Origin: JAOTVV01 sp039591075
GTDB lineage: Bacteria > Gemmatimonadota > Gemmatimonadetes > Gemmatimonadales > GWC2-71-9
NCBI GenBank assembly: GCA_039591075.1
Contig: JBDHEI010000014.1
Location: forward strand, 1-52,605
Reading direction: 5' to 3'
Length of the DNA stretch: 52,605 bases
A program made the position numbers and the translations under genes. The notes beneath the pieces are model-generated. The model saw nothing but the letters and a program-made list of their open reading frames with translations. It did not search any database and was not told the DNA's origin. Shown in pieces: positions 22,578-31,229 of the stretch (positions are counted from its first letter, which is position 1; every line of letters starts with the position of its first letter).

Positions 22578-24088
22578 CGCGACCTCCGGGTCTCGGGCAA
22601 ACGAAGGATGGCCGGGTGCAATCCGCGCCAGCGCGACCCGGACGAGCCGAACACGAGCGTCGCACCGACGCTGAACCGGGTCTGATCCCAGTCCAGTTGC
22701 GCCGCGTCGGGACGCTCACGCGTCTCGTCATACCGTATAGCCTCGGCATTCAGGTAAATACCGGGCATCGGCTCGACGTCGACGCGCAGCCCATACGACC
22801 AGACCTCGGCATCGCTGAAACGATATTCGAGGGGCCGTTCGAGCCGGCCGCCCCTCGCCGTCACGGCAAAGAGATCCCGACGATAGGTGACCCGACCGTC
22901 GAACCCCTGTGACGAGGCGCCCGGGCCGAACTGCGCGCGGTAGTTGGCATCGAACACGAAATTCTGCACCCCGGAATACGTGCCACCCGCCGACCAGTTC
23001 CACCCTCCGTCTTCGAACACCCCGAGCGGGGTCTGGGCCTCGGTGTCCTCATAGTTGAAGAGGTACCCCTCGGTCCGGAGCACGAGGCCAGCCATCGGAT
23101 ACACCGCCGCCGCCGCGTACTCCCGGTTGTACCCGACCGGACTGAACACGCCCCAGATGGACCAGACGGGGAAATAGGGCCGATACCGTCGCTCACCGAC
23201 GGTCACGTCGGCCAAGCCACCGGGATGCCGGTAGCGCACCATGACATCGTGGGTTCCCCAGTTCCCGGTGAGGAAATCGTATTCCACGCCGCCCGCAACG
23301 GTGAACCCCGCGCCGGGACGGATCGCCGCCTCCGCCGCCCCGCGCTCGCCCGACACCAGGTCGGCACCCGGATCGAAATCGCGCCGATACAGCACGCGTC
23401 CCTCGAACGCAGCCAGGTTCCAGCCCACGCTCCCACCGAACGCCAGTTCCCGTTGGGTGGGCCGAAACTCACCGAGGGGGTTCAACTCCGGGCTGGTGAT
23501 CGGCAGCACCGCACCTTCGGCCAGCGCCCATCCACCGTAGGCACGAAGTCGCAGCTTTCCGCGCAACGGACGAACCGACACCTGCCCGCCATCGAGTCCG
23601 AGATACCCGAGCCGCGAAAACACGGTCGTCCGACCCGCCTGGACTGTCACGTCGCGCTTCACGTACTCGGCATACCCCTCGATCAGCTGAACCTCGGGCT
23701 CCACGCCAGGCCAGAACCCACCGTCTTCCAGGTCCCCGCCGACACGACCCTTGACGTGAAACTTGAGGCCCTCGATACCCAACCCCCACACGCTCGCGTC
23801 GATCGTGCTCACGACGGGCATGCCGCGCTGTTCGGCCCCTGGCCTGAAGAACCCGCAGTACGTAGCCCCCGCGGGGCAGCTGACCGCGAAGCCATCGGGA
23901 GTTTCGAAGCCTCCTCCGGGAACCGCCACCGCGCTCGCGGCGAGGATGCTGTCTTGCTGAACGCCGCGGTAGGCCACCGACTGGAACCAGGTGTTCCAAC
24001 GCACGTGATAGCCCTGTGCGTGGAGCGGCGCCGCCAGTACTAGCAGTCCCCCAACGGCGGCCGCCGCGCGAACGACGGACCTTCTCAT
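22574..24088 (-). CDS. Outer-membrane beta-barrel, candidate porin of a porin-cytochrome complex
   Basis: A signal peptide (VVRAAAAVGGLLVLAAPLHAQ) precedes about 480 residues of alternating short strands with aromatic girdles (VEYDFLTGNW, GRVTYRRDLFAVTARGG, IYLNAEAIRYDETRE), ending in a strand FSVGATLVF followed by a short basic tail. The pattern is that of a large barrel rather than an enzyme. By position it is the counterpart of MtrB/PioB, with the coupled 12-heme gene as counterpart of MtrA/PioA; sequence alone cannot prove this. It lacks the N-terminal CXXC of MtrB. The ATG at 24088 follows GGGGAGGGGAT. Confidence 0.75.
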   Translation of the reverse strand: MRRSVVRAAAAVGGLLVLAAPLHAQGYHVRWNTWFQSVAYRGVQQDSILAASAVAVPGGGFETPDGFAVSCPAGATYCGFFRPGAEQRGMPVVSTIDASVWGLGIEGLKFHVKGRVGGDLEDGGFWPGVEPEVQLIEGYAEYVKRDVTVQAGRTTVFSRLGYLGLDGGQVSVRPLRGKLRLRAYGGWALAEGAVLPITSPELNPLGEFRPTQRELAFGGSVGWNLAAFEGRVLYRRDFDPGADLVSGERGAAEAAIRPGAGFTVAGGVEYDFLTGNWGTHDVMVRYRHPGGLADVTVGERRYRPYFPVWSIWGVFSPVGYNREYAAAAVYPMAGLVLRTEGYLFNYEDTEAQTPLGVFEDGGWNWSAGGTYSGVQNFVFDANYRAQFGPGASSQGFDGRVTYRRDLFAVTARGGRLERPLEYRFSDAEVWSYGLRVDVEPMPGIYLNAEAIRYDETRERPDAAQLDWDQTRFSVGATLVFGSSGSRWRGLHPAILRLPETRRSR

Positions 24089-24212
24089 ATCCCCTCCCCC
24101 ACAAGGACTGGTACGACCGTAAAGTAGGATCTCAAACCCGACCCGTCCAGAGCGGTTTGGCCGCTTCGGCACCTGCGGTTTCGGCGCGAATGCTAGGGCC
24201 GGCCGCCTCCAC

Positions 24213-27017
24213 TCATTGATAACCGAACAACATCGAGTAGATGATCAGCCCGATGAGTGTTAGACCGATGCCGAGGGCGGTGAACCCGAATATGCGGAAG
24301 GCCCGCTCGACCTTCCACGGGTACGGATCGACGAGGTGGCGCTCCAACTCCCCACTTGCGACGAGAGCCTCGTACTCCCGCGGCTTGTCCCGCTTCAACT
24401 CCTCGAGCGGCACCCGGCCCGTGAAAATCACCGGGTCCATGGGAAACTTGTCAGGCCGGAAGTGCGTGTTGAAAAAGTGTACGGTGAAGATGAAGGCCAC
24501 TGCCAGCAAGGCCTCGTCGCTGTGCAAGATGGTCGCCACGTTCACCGACCAGCCCGGAATGACGTTCGTGAAGAACTCCGGGAACCATAGCAGGATGCCG
24601 GTCGAGCCGATCACGAACATCCCCCAGAACACGGCGAAGTAGTCGAACCTCTCCCAGTAGGTGTACCGGCCGTACTCGGGCCGCGGGCCGCGGCCGAGGA
24701 ACCACTTGATCGACTGCACGAACTCCCGGAAGTCGCGCTTGGTGAAGATCAACGACCGCTCGGTCTGAATGAACTTGAGCCACGTGAGGCCCGAGCCCCG
24801 TTTCCGCTTCCGGACATCCCACAGGTGGGCGCCGAAGATCCCGATCAGCGCGACGGCCCCGAGCCGGTGGAGCGCGCCCGTCGTGGCGAACCCGCCCACC
24901 AGCCCGGCGAACGTCTGCGCCCAGGCCATATAGGAAAACTTCAACACCATGCCGGTCAGCGCCAGAATGAAGAAGCTGATCAGCATCACACCGTGCATCG
25001 ACCGCTCCCACACCGTGAAGCGCCGCACCTCTTTCTCGCCGGCCTTCGGCTTGGAGAGCGGGGCGAGCCCAGGGGTCCACAGCAAGCGCCACAGCCAGGC
25101 CAGGGTGTGCAGTGTCGCGAGCCCGAGCGTGCCGATGAGGAGCGCCGTCATGCCCCAGAAGGTCCAGAACAGCCACGGGTAGCGCTCGGCATCGTGGTGG
25201 GTGGCGTGCGTCAGGTAGCCGGTGAAGCGGGTGCTCACGCCCGAGTGACATTTCGAGCAGGTCGCCACCACGTTCCGGCGGCTCAGCGTCGACGCGGGCT
25301 CCGTGGTCGGCAGGATGTTGTGCGTGCCATGGCAATCGTAGCACTTCGCCGCCGCCGCGTCGCCGAGCCGCGAGACCTTGCCGTGGAAGGTGTCGAAAAA
25401 GGTCGTGGCCTCGGTCTCGTGACAGCGCCCGCACTGCGCCATCATCATGAGCCGGAAGTCGCCCCGATCCGTGCGGCTGATCGTGTGCGATGTGTGGCAG
25501 TCCTCGCAGTTCGGCAGGCTGTCCGGACGAACCCGGCTCCGCTCGGGCGCGTGGACGCTCATCGCGAACTCTTCGGCGATCCCGTGGTGACAGCTTCCGC
25601 ACGTCCTCGAAAGGTTCGCGTGGTTCACCGTCGAATTGGGGTCGGACGCGGGCAGTTCGCCGTGCGCGGTATGGCAGCTGCCGCACGTGGCAGTCACGAG
25701 CAGCCCACTCTGGAACAGGCCCTTCCCGTGAATGCTCAGCTCGTAGCTCTCCACGGGAGCCGGCACGTCGGAGACGATCCGGACGGCCGCCTTCTCGCCC
25801 TTCCGGTGGCATTGCGCGCAGAGCTGCGGGACATTTCGCGGGAAGGTGGGCGACCGGGGATTGAGTCTGTCCTGGGTCGCATGCCGGTCATGGCAATCGA
25901 GACAGCGCGGCGCATCCTCGTCACCCTGGGCGGCCAGCTTCCCGTGAATGCCACCGTTGTATTCAGCGACTCGGTCGGCATGACAGATCCCGCAATCCAC
26001 CGGATTCTGGATGGTGGCACACGGCCGGGCGATGGCCGGGTTCACCTCGACGTGGCACTGGGCGCAGGCGGTGCCGCCGTGCTCATTGGCGTTATACGCG
26101 TCCGCATCGACGTACAGTGACACCGTGTCACCGCGCGCCACCCCTCGGAGATCGCGATCCCCATGGCACCTGAGGCAGTCCCGGTTGGCAACACCGGCAT
26201 CGTAGAACACTCGGCGAATCCGATGGGGTGAGTGGCAGTCCACGCACGCCGGGATCTTGTGCGGCTCGTCCTCCCACAGGCGTCCCTCGATCACCTGCCG
26301 GTGGACCTGCTCGATCTGCGCGTGGCACTGCATGCAGGTCGCCGCGACGTTCCGTATGTGGATGCTCGACCGCGGATCGGTGTGGGGCAGGATCTGATGC
26401 GAGGTGTGACACGAGGTGCACACGGCGGTCACGGTGAGTCCCCGTCGGAGGAGGCCGGCGCCGTGGATGGACTCGGAGTAGTTCTCGAGAATGCTGTCCT
26501 GCGGGATCGTCCGCCGGCCCGAGACGGGTGTGCCCTCCTGGTGGCATTCGCCGCACAGGAACGGGATGTTCATCACCCGCGTCGGCGATGTCGGGTCCCG
26601 ATGGGATCTGATATTGTGCCGGCCGTGGCAGTCCGTGCAGCTGGGTGCCAGACGGTCGCCGCGCGCCGCCGCCTGTCCGTGCAGCGATTCGCGATGCTGC
26701 TGACTCTGGACGGCATGACACAGGCCACAATCGACCCTCGGGCGCGGATCGGGGTGCGGGAAGTCCATTCCCAAGTGGCACATCGCGCACTGCACTCCAG
26801 CGGACCCGTGGGCGGAGCGCTGCAGCGTCCGCACGGAAACATGGAGCCTGGCACTGTCCCTGGATCCGGCGAACATCTGTCCGTTCCCGTGACACATCAG
26901 GCACGCGTCGTCACCCTGCGCTTCCGCCGGTGACGCGGGAACGGCGAGCGCCAACAGGACGGCGAGAAAGCCGAATCCTACCGCCGGATATCCCCTTCGA
27001 GAACGCCCCCCCGTCAT
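24213..27017 (-). CDS. 19-heme cytochrome c fused to a membrane cytochrome b
   Basis: A signal peptide (PAVGFGFLAVLLALAVPASPAEAQ) precedes about 600 periplasmic residues with 19 CXXCH sites (first CLMCH, last CSKCH), arranged in repeated units with S-x-HG spacers such as SESIHGAGL and ELSIHGKGL. The C-terminal third has five to six membrane helices. Histidine-bearing helices (ERSMHGVMLISFFILALTGM, FGAHLW, ILHSDEALLAVAFIFTVHFF) resemble a di-heme cytochrome b561/thiosulfate reductase b subunit. It could oxidise quinol and pass electrons straight into its own heme chain. The ATG at 27017 follows GAGAGGTCG; a TTG 18 bases upstream is less likely. It is divergent from a split version of the same architecture. 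Confidence 0.92.
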   Translation of the reverse strand: MTGGRSRRGYPAVGFGFLAVLLALAVPASPAEAQGDDACLMCHGNGQMFAGSRDSARLHVSVRTLQRSAHGSAGVQCAMCHLGMDFPHPDPRPRVDCGLCHAVQSQQHRESLHGQAAARGDRLAPSCTDCHGRHNIRSHRDPTSPTRVMNIPFLCGECHQEGTPVSGRRTIPQDSILENYSESIHGAGLLRRGLTVTAVCTSCHTSHQILPHTDPRSSIHIRNVAATCMQCHAQIEQVHRQVIEGRLWEDEPHKIPACVDCHSPHRIRRVFYDAGVANRDCLRCHGDRDLRGVARGDTVSLYVDADAYNANEHGGTACAQCHVEVNPAIARPCATIQNPVDCGICHADRVAEYNGGIHGKLAAQGDEDAPRCLDCHDRHATQDRLNPRSPTFPRNVPQLCAQCHRKGEKAAVRIVSDVPAPVESYELSIHGKGLFQSGLLVTATCGSCHTAHGELPASDPNSTVNHANLSRTCGSCHHGIAEEFAMSVHAPERSRVRPDSLPNCEDCHTSHTISRTDRGDFRLMMMAQCGRCHETEATTFFDTFHGKVSRLGDAAAAKCYDCHGTHNILPTTEPASTLSRRNVVATCSKCHSGVSTRFTGYLTHATHHDAERYPWLFWTFWGMTALLIGTLGLATLHTLAWLWRLLWTPGLAPLSKPKAGEKEVRRFTVWERSMHGVMLISFFILALTGMVLKFSYMAWAQTFAGLVGGFATTGALHRLGAVALIGIFGAHLWDVRKRKRGSGLTWLKFIQTERSLIFTKRDFREFVQSIKWFLGRGPRPEYGRYTYWERFDYFAVFWGMFVIGSTGILLWFPEFFTNVIPGWSVNVATILHSDEALLAVAFIFTVHFFNTHFRPDKFPMDPVIFTGRVPLEELKRDKPREYEALVASGELERHLVDPYPWKVERAFRIFGFTALGIGLTLIGLIIYSMLFGYQ

Positions 27018-27194
27018 GAATCCGACCTCTCGCAAGATGGTGTCGCTCGGCGAGTTTGGGAGACCCGCACCGGCAATGTAGCGACCGCCGAGAACGCCTA
27101 TTGCTCTCTAAAGGAACTCTCATGGAGTTTTCGAAATGGGGGTTTTCGAGTACGGTATCTTCCGGGTGCCCGTTCGGAACGGGCTGGAGGGGAT
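27018..27194. promoter_or_regulatory. Divergent control region with GTTTTCGA direct repeat
   Basis: The 177-base gap between two divergent multiheme operons must hold both promoters. GTTTTCGA occurs at 27127-27134 and again at 27142-27149, 15 bases apart, the first copy lying in a TTCGAA palindrome. The repeat could bind a regulator; no clear sigma-54 box was found. Confidence 0.45.
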
Positions 27195-28613
27195 ATGTCT
27201 GAGTTCCCGCGGGAGGGGTTCCTTGGATTCGGCGGACGGGGCAGCGGGACCGGTGCGAACAACGCATCCACTGGCCGCGCCACGGCGCGCGTGGCTGGAC
27301 AGAGCGACGCATCCGCCCCCAGCCCCGTGGCGTTGGCGTTTCGCTTGTCGGCCCGCTTCCTCACGTTGGCGGGCCTCTTCGTTGCCCTCTTCCTTCCCTC
27401 TTCGGCGTTCGCACAGACGTGTCTGGCATGTCACGGCAGCCACGAGTTCATGGCTGGCGTCACCGGCGACTCGACCCGCGCCGCACGGCTATCCGTGGAC
27501 CCAGCCGAGTTTGCCTCCACGGTGCATGGGGCCCTCGGGTTCTCGTGTGACGCGTGTCACGTGGGCGTGGGCGACTTCCCCCACGGGGCGGCGGGTCGCG
27601 TCGAGTGCGGCGGCTGCCACCATCGGGAGAAGGAGCAGCTCGGACACAGCGTGCACGGGCGGCCTCATGCCCTCACCGGCGAGGAGCCGGCTGCGTGCGT
27701 CGATTGCCACAGCGACCATCACATCCGGCGTCCGAGCGATCCGCAGTCGACGGTCTACCGCCTCACCGTGTTTGAGACGTGCGCCGTGTGCCATGAAGAC
27801 GCGGAGAAGATGCGCCGGTTCGGGCAGGAAAACGCGCAGACCGTTGCGAGCTACCTCAACAGCGTCCACGGACGCGGCCTGATCGCCAAGGGACTCACCG
27901 TCGCTCCAATCTGCACGGATTGCCACGGGAAACGCGGAACCGGCGCTCACGAGATTCAGATGGTCGCCGACTCGGGCTCACCCATGCACTGGGAGCACGT
28001 CGTCGAAACCTGCGGCCGCTGCCACGCCGGCATGATGGCGCAGTACGACCGGGGGATTCACGGTGAGCAATTCCGGGCCGGCAACCTCGACGCCCCCACC
28101 TGCATCTCCTGCCATGCGGAGCACGGGATCCAGGCGGTGGCCAACCGGGCATCGGGGGTCAACCCGATCCACATCTCCCGGACGTGCACGGCCTGCCACG
28201 ACCGGGAGGGCTTCAACACCAAGTACGGGATCCGTGCCGCCCGAGGCAACACGTTCGCGCGCTCGTTCCACGGCATCGCGCTCCGCAGCGGCCAGCTCAC
28301 CGTCGCGAACTGCGAGAGCTGCCACGGGGCCCACGAGATCCTCCCCTCGAGCAACCCAAACTCCTCCATTCATGCGAGCAACCTGATGGCGACGTGCGGG
28401 AGCTGTCATCCCGGCATCGGCAAGGGGGTGGCCCAGGGGCGCATCCACGTCGCCTCGTTCGAAGAAGAGCAGTCGCTGGTGGGCGCGGCCGTGCGGTGGT
28501 TCTACATCATCGTGATTGGAGTGACGGTGGTCTATGCCTTCGGCCTCATCGCCCTCGACCAGTATCGGTACCGTGTCGTCGACCCGCGACGTGGCAGAGG
28601 CAGCCATGCCTGA
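27195..28613 (+). CDS. Membrane-anchored 11-heme cytochrome c
   Basis: After an unusually long N-region of about 50 residues comes the signal helix LTLAGLFVALFLPSSAFAQ, then eleven CXXCH sites (CLACH to CGSCH) spaced with HG-type ligands (STVHGALG, NSVHGRGL, RSFHGIAL), and a C-terminal membrane helix (WFYIIVIGVTVVYAFGLIAL). It is similar in architecture to the heme domain of the divergent 19-heme fusion. The ATG at 27195 has GGAGGGG upstream; a later start would shorten the N-region. It overlaps the cytochrome b gene by eight bases and likely forms a complex with it. Confidence 0.9.
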   Translation: MSEFPREGFLGFGGRGSGTGANNASTGRATARVAGQSDASAPSPVALAFRLSARFLTLAGLFVALFLPSSAFAQTCLACHGSHEFMAGVTGDSTRAARLSVDPAEFASTVHGALGFSCDACHVGVGDFPHGAAGRVECGGCHHREKEQLGHSVHGRPHALTGEEPAACVDCHSDHHIRRPSDPQSTVYRLTVFETCAVCHEDAEKMRRFGQENAQTVASYLNSVHGRGLIAKGLTVAPICTDCHGKRGTGAHEIQMVADSGSPMHWEHVVETCGRCHAGMMAQYDRGIHGEQFRAGNLDAPTCISCHAEHGIQAVANRASGVNPIHISRTCTACHDREGFNTKYGIRAARGNTFARSFHGIALRSGQLTVANCESCHGAHEILPSSNPNSSIHASNLMATCGSCHPGIGKGVAQGRIHVASFEEEQSLVGAAVRWFYIIVIGVTVVYAFGLIALDQYRYRVVDPRRGRGSHA

Positions 28614-29322
28614 GTGGGAACCCTACGAACACGACCTCGACCACATCACGGTCACTCGGTTCACCCGTCACGAGCAGATCCAGCACGTGATCCTGATCGT
28701 GAGCTTCACGCTCCTCATCGTGACTGGCCTACCAGTGTTGCTTCAGACCGGCGTCAGCGGCGCGTTCTCCCTTCGCACCTGGACACATCACCTCGCCGGT
28801 GCAGCCCTGATCGTGCTCGCGGTGTACCACACCTTTTGGATCCTTCTCACCGAGGAGGGCCGCCGCGATTTCGGCAGCGTCCTGCCGCGAGTGCAGGACC
28901 TCAAGGATCTCGTCCATTTCGTCAGATACCACGTTGGCACGACCGACGAGCCACCGCAGTTCGACAAGTTCGATCCGTTCGAGAAATTCGAGTACTTCGC
29001 CGTAGTCTGGGGCTCGATCGTCATGATCGTGACCGGACTCATGATGTGGTTCTTCGAGATCACCCTGCGAGTCTTTCCGAAGTGGGCCTACGATCTCGTG
29101 CTGCTCGTCCACGGATACGAAGCCGTGCTGGCCTTCTTGGCCGTCATCCTCGGCCACCTGTACAACGTGCACCTCAAGCCCGGCGTCTTCCCCATGAGTC
29201 GCATCTGGCTGGACGGGAAGATGACACTGCGGAAGCTGAAGGAGCACCACCCCCGCGAGTACGAGCGCTGGCTCAAGGCGCAACGTATCCAGCGCGCGGA
29301 GGGGGCGGAACGCACCTCCTGA
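28606..29322 (+). CDS. Cytochrome b subunit paired with the 11-heme cytochrome
   Basis: The 238-residue protein with about four membrane helices reads FTRHEQIQHVILIVSFTLLIVTGLP, TWTHHLAGAALIVLAVYHTFW, FAVVWGSIVMIVTGLMMWF and LVLLVHGYEAVLAFLAVILGHLYNVH. Histidines in these helices fit two b hemes, as in the C-terminal half of the fused protein at 24213-27017. Shared segments such as FDYFAVFWG/FEYFAVVWG and KRDKPREYE/KEHHPREYE show common ancestry. It probably oxidises menaquinol. The ATG at 28606 overlaps the 11-heme stop; an earlier in-frame start lies inside that gene. Confidence 0.9.
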   Translation: MPEWEPYEHDLDHITVTRFTRHEQIQHVILIVSFTLLIVTGLPVLLQTGVSGAFSLRTWTHHLAGAALIVLAVYHTFWILLTEEGRRDFGSVLPRVQDLKDLVHFVRYHVGTTDEPPQFDKFDPFEKFEYFAVVWGSIVMIVTGLMMWFFEITLRVFPKWAYDLVLLVHGYEAVLAFLAVILGHLYNVHLKPGVFPMSRIWLDGKMTLRKLKEHHPREYERWLKAQRIQRAEGAERTS

Positions 29323-29346
29323 CTCCCGCGCCCGGCAGCACCAGCC

Positions 29347-29886
29347 TTATCGGTGGCCGGCCTCCTCCAGCGACCGTGTGCAGCGCGAGCAGAATTCGGA
29401 AGCCTTGAGATCTACCTCCTCGACATACGTGGATGCGCGCATCACGCAGTCGGCCTCCGGGCAATGCACGAGCCCGAAGGCGTGGCCCAACTCGTGGACC
29501 GCCTCCTTGATCGCTCGGTCCACCAATCGGCCCTCGTCGGGCGGGAGACCGTAATACTCCGAGCGTAGCCGGTAAGTGGACACGATGGCACCCGGGCCGT
29601 CGAGCTGGGACTGGCCGAACACAAACGTCAGCACCGGGATGAACAAGTCCATCGATGTGAGCCCGAGGATCTTGGCTGCCGGGTCCCGACGATGGCGGAG
29701 CAAGGCGGCCAGCAGGAGGGTCGCGTGATACTGCCGACGCCCTGGCGCAAACGCCACGAAAGTATCGAGCTCGACGGAAAACGCCTCGACGGGAACCGAA
29801 ACGGCATCGGCAATGCCGCTCACCAACGCATCGGTCCACCGCGGCGCGTAGCCGTTGAGCAGGGCGACGTGCACGGGGGCCGGCAC
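29347..29886 (-). CDS. amzA: Archaemetzincin metalloprotease
   Basis: The 179-residue protein carries HELGHAFGLVHC at residues 131-142, the metzincin HExxHxxGxxH zinc site, followed by CVMRAS and the cysteines of FCSRC that form the second zinc site of the archaemetzincin family. The family is widespread in archaea but patchy in bacteria. Substrate unknown; there is no signal peptide. The GTG at 29886 sits two bases after the response-regulator stop, so it is the last gene of the sensor-kinase operon. The longer frame upstream runs inside the regulator gene and is rejected. Confidence 0.9.
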   Translation of the reverse strand: MPAPVHVALLNGYAPRWTDALVSGIADAVSVPVEAFSVELDTFVAFAPGRRQYHATLLLAALLRHRRDPAAKILGLTSMDLFIPVLTFVFGQSQLDGPGAIVSTYRLRSEYYGLPPDEGRLVDRAIKEAVHELGHAFGLVHCPEADCVMRASTYVEEVDLKASEFCSRCTRSLEEAGHR

Positions 29887-29888
29887 GG

Positions 29889-31229
29889 CTACCGCCTGAT
29901 TCCGTACCTCTTGAGCTTGTTGTAGAGTGTCGCCCGATCGATGCCGAGGGTCTTGGCAGCACGCGTGACGTTGCCGTCGAGCTCCTGGAGGACCCGCTCG
30001 ATGTGCTCCTTCTCCACGGCGGCCAGCGACCGGGCAGCGGGTTCCGTCCCCCCGCCCGACTCGACGTGCAGCGGGAGATCCCCGGGCTCGATTGCCGGCT
30101 CCTGCCCGATCACCATGGCCCGTTCGATCGCGTTCTCGAGCTCGCGAACGTTCCCGGGCCACCGGTACCGCACCAGCACCTCCTCGGCCTCGGGGGCGAC
30201 GCTCCGGAGTGGCTTTCCCATGGCCCGTGCATACTTCTCCACGAAGAACCGCGCCAACTCGAGGATGTCCTCCGGCCGCTCACGGAGCGGTGGCACATCG
30301 ATCACAAAGACGTTGATGCGATAGTACAGATCTTCGCGAAAAACGCCCTCGCTCACCATCTGCTCCAGGTTTTGGTTCGTGGCACAGACGAGCCGAAAGT
30401 CGGACGAGACTTCCTGGTTCCCGCCAAGGCGGCTGAACCGTTTGGTCTCCAGCACCCGGAGGAGGTCGATCTGCATCTTGGGTGTGACATCCCCGATCTC
30501 ATCCAGGAAGAGCGTGCCACCGTGCGCCAGCTCGATCTTCCCCTTTCGGCGATACTGGGCACCCGTGAACGCCCCCTTTTCGTGACCGAACAACTCGCTC
30601 TCGAGCAGCGTCTCCGGGATGGAGCCCGCGTTCACCGCCACGATCGGGAAGAAGCGGCGCTTGCTCTGCGCATGGATCGAGCGGGCGATCAGTTCCTTCC
30701 CGGTACCGCTCTCGCCGCGAATCACCACCGTCGAATCGGTTTCCGCCACCGTGCGGATGGTGTCGAGCACTCGCCGCATCTTGGGGCTTTCCCCGATGAT
30801 CGGCGCGCTCTGGCTGAGCTCGGAGACCTTCTCCTTGAGGCGGAGATTCTCTTCGGCCAGCTCTTTCTGACGAAGCGCATTCCGTACGAGATTTGAGAGG
30901 TCGTCCGGGTCGACCGGCTTGGTGATGTAGTCGAAGGCCCCGAGCTTGAGGGCCTCCACAGCGGTCTCGACCGACGCGTACGCGGTCAGGATGATGATCG
31001 TGGCTCTCGGGTCGATCTCACGAATGCGCCGCTGCACCGTGATGCCGTCCATGCCGGGCATCTTGAGATCGAGCAGCACGATGTCGTAGGGCCCGGCCTC
31101 CATCTTGGCGATCGCCCTGTTCCCGTCCTCAGCCGTCTCCACGTGAAAGCCGTCTTCCCGGAACCACTCCTCCAGCGACCCCCGTACCGACAGCTCGTCG
31201 TCGACGATCAGGATCTTCCGCGTGGTCAT
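29889..31229 (-). CDS. NtrC-family sigma-54 response regulator
   Basis: The 446-residue protein has a receiver domain (ILIVDDE, phosphoacceptor Asp54 in LLDLKMPG, Lys in ITKPVDPDD), an AAA+ domain with Walker A GESGTGKE, the sigma-54 contact loop GAFTGA, GGTLFLDEIGDV, and a C-terminal Fis-type helix-turn-helix (VTRAAKTLGIDRATLYNKLK). It should activate sigma-54 promoters when phosphorylated. It overlaps the heme-sensor kinase gene (ATGA) and is thus its partner. Target promoters are unknown; neighbouring cytochrome operons are the obvious guess. Confidence 0.96.
   Translation of the reverse strand: MTTRKILIVDDELSVRGSLEEWFREDGFHVETAEDGNRAIAKMEAGPYDIVLLDLKMPGMDGITVQRRIREIDPRATIIILTAYASVETAVEALKLGAFDYITKPVDPDDLSNLVRNALRQKELAEENLRLKEKVSELSQSAPIIGESPKMRRVLDTIRTVAETDSTVVIRGESGTGKELIARSIHAQSKRRFFPIVAVNAGSIPETLLESELFGHEKGAFTGAQYRRKGKIELAHGGTLFLDEIGDVTPKMQIDLLRVLETKRFSRLGGNQEVSSDFRLVCATNQNLEQMVSEGVFREDLYYRINVFVIDVPPLRERPEDILELARFFVEKYARAMGKPLRSVAPEAEEVLVRYRWPGNVRELENAIERAMVIGQEPAIEPGDLPLHVESGGGTEPAARSLAAVEKEHIERVLQELDGNVTRAAKTLGIDRATLYNKLKRYGIRR

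Noticed and set aside
24825..26120. 431-codon plus-strand open frame
   Set aside because: Antisense to the 19-heme/cytochrome b fusion, whose regularly spaced CXXCH motifs prove the minus frame.
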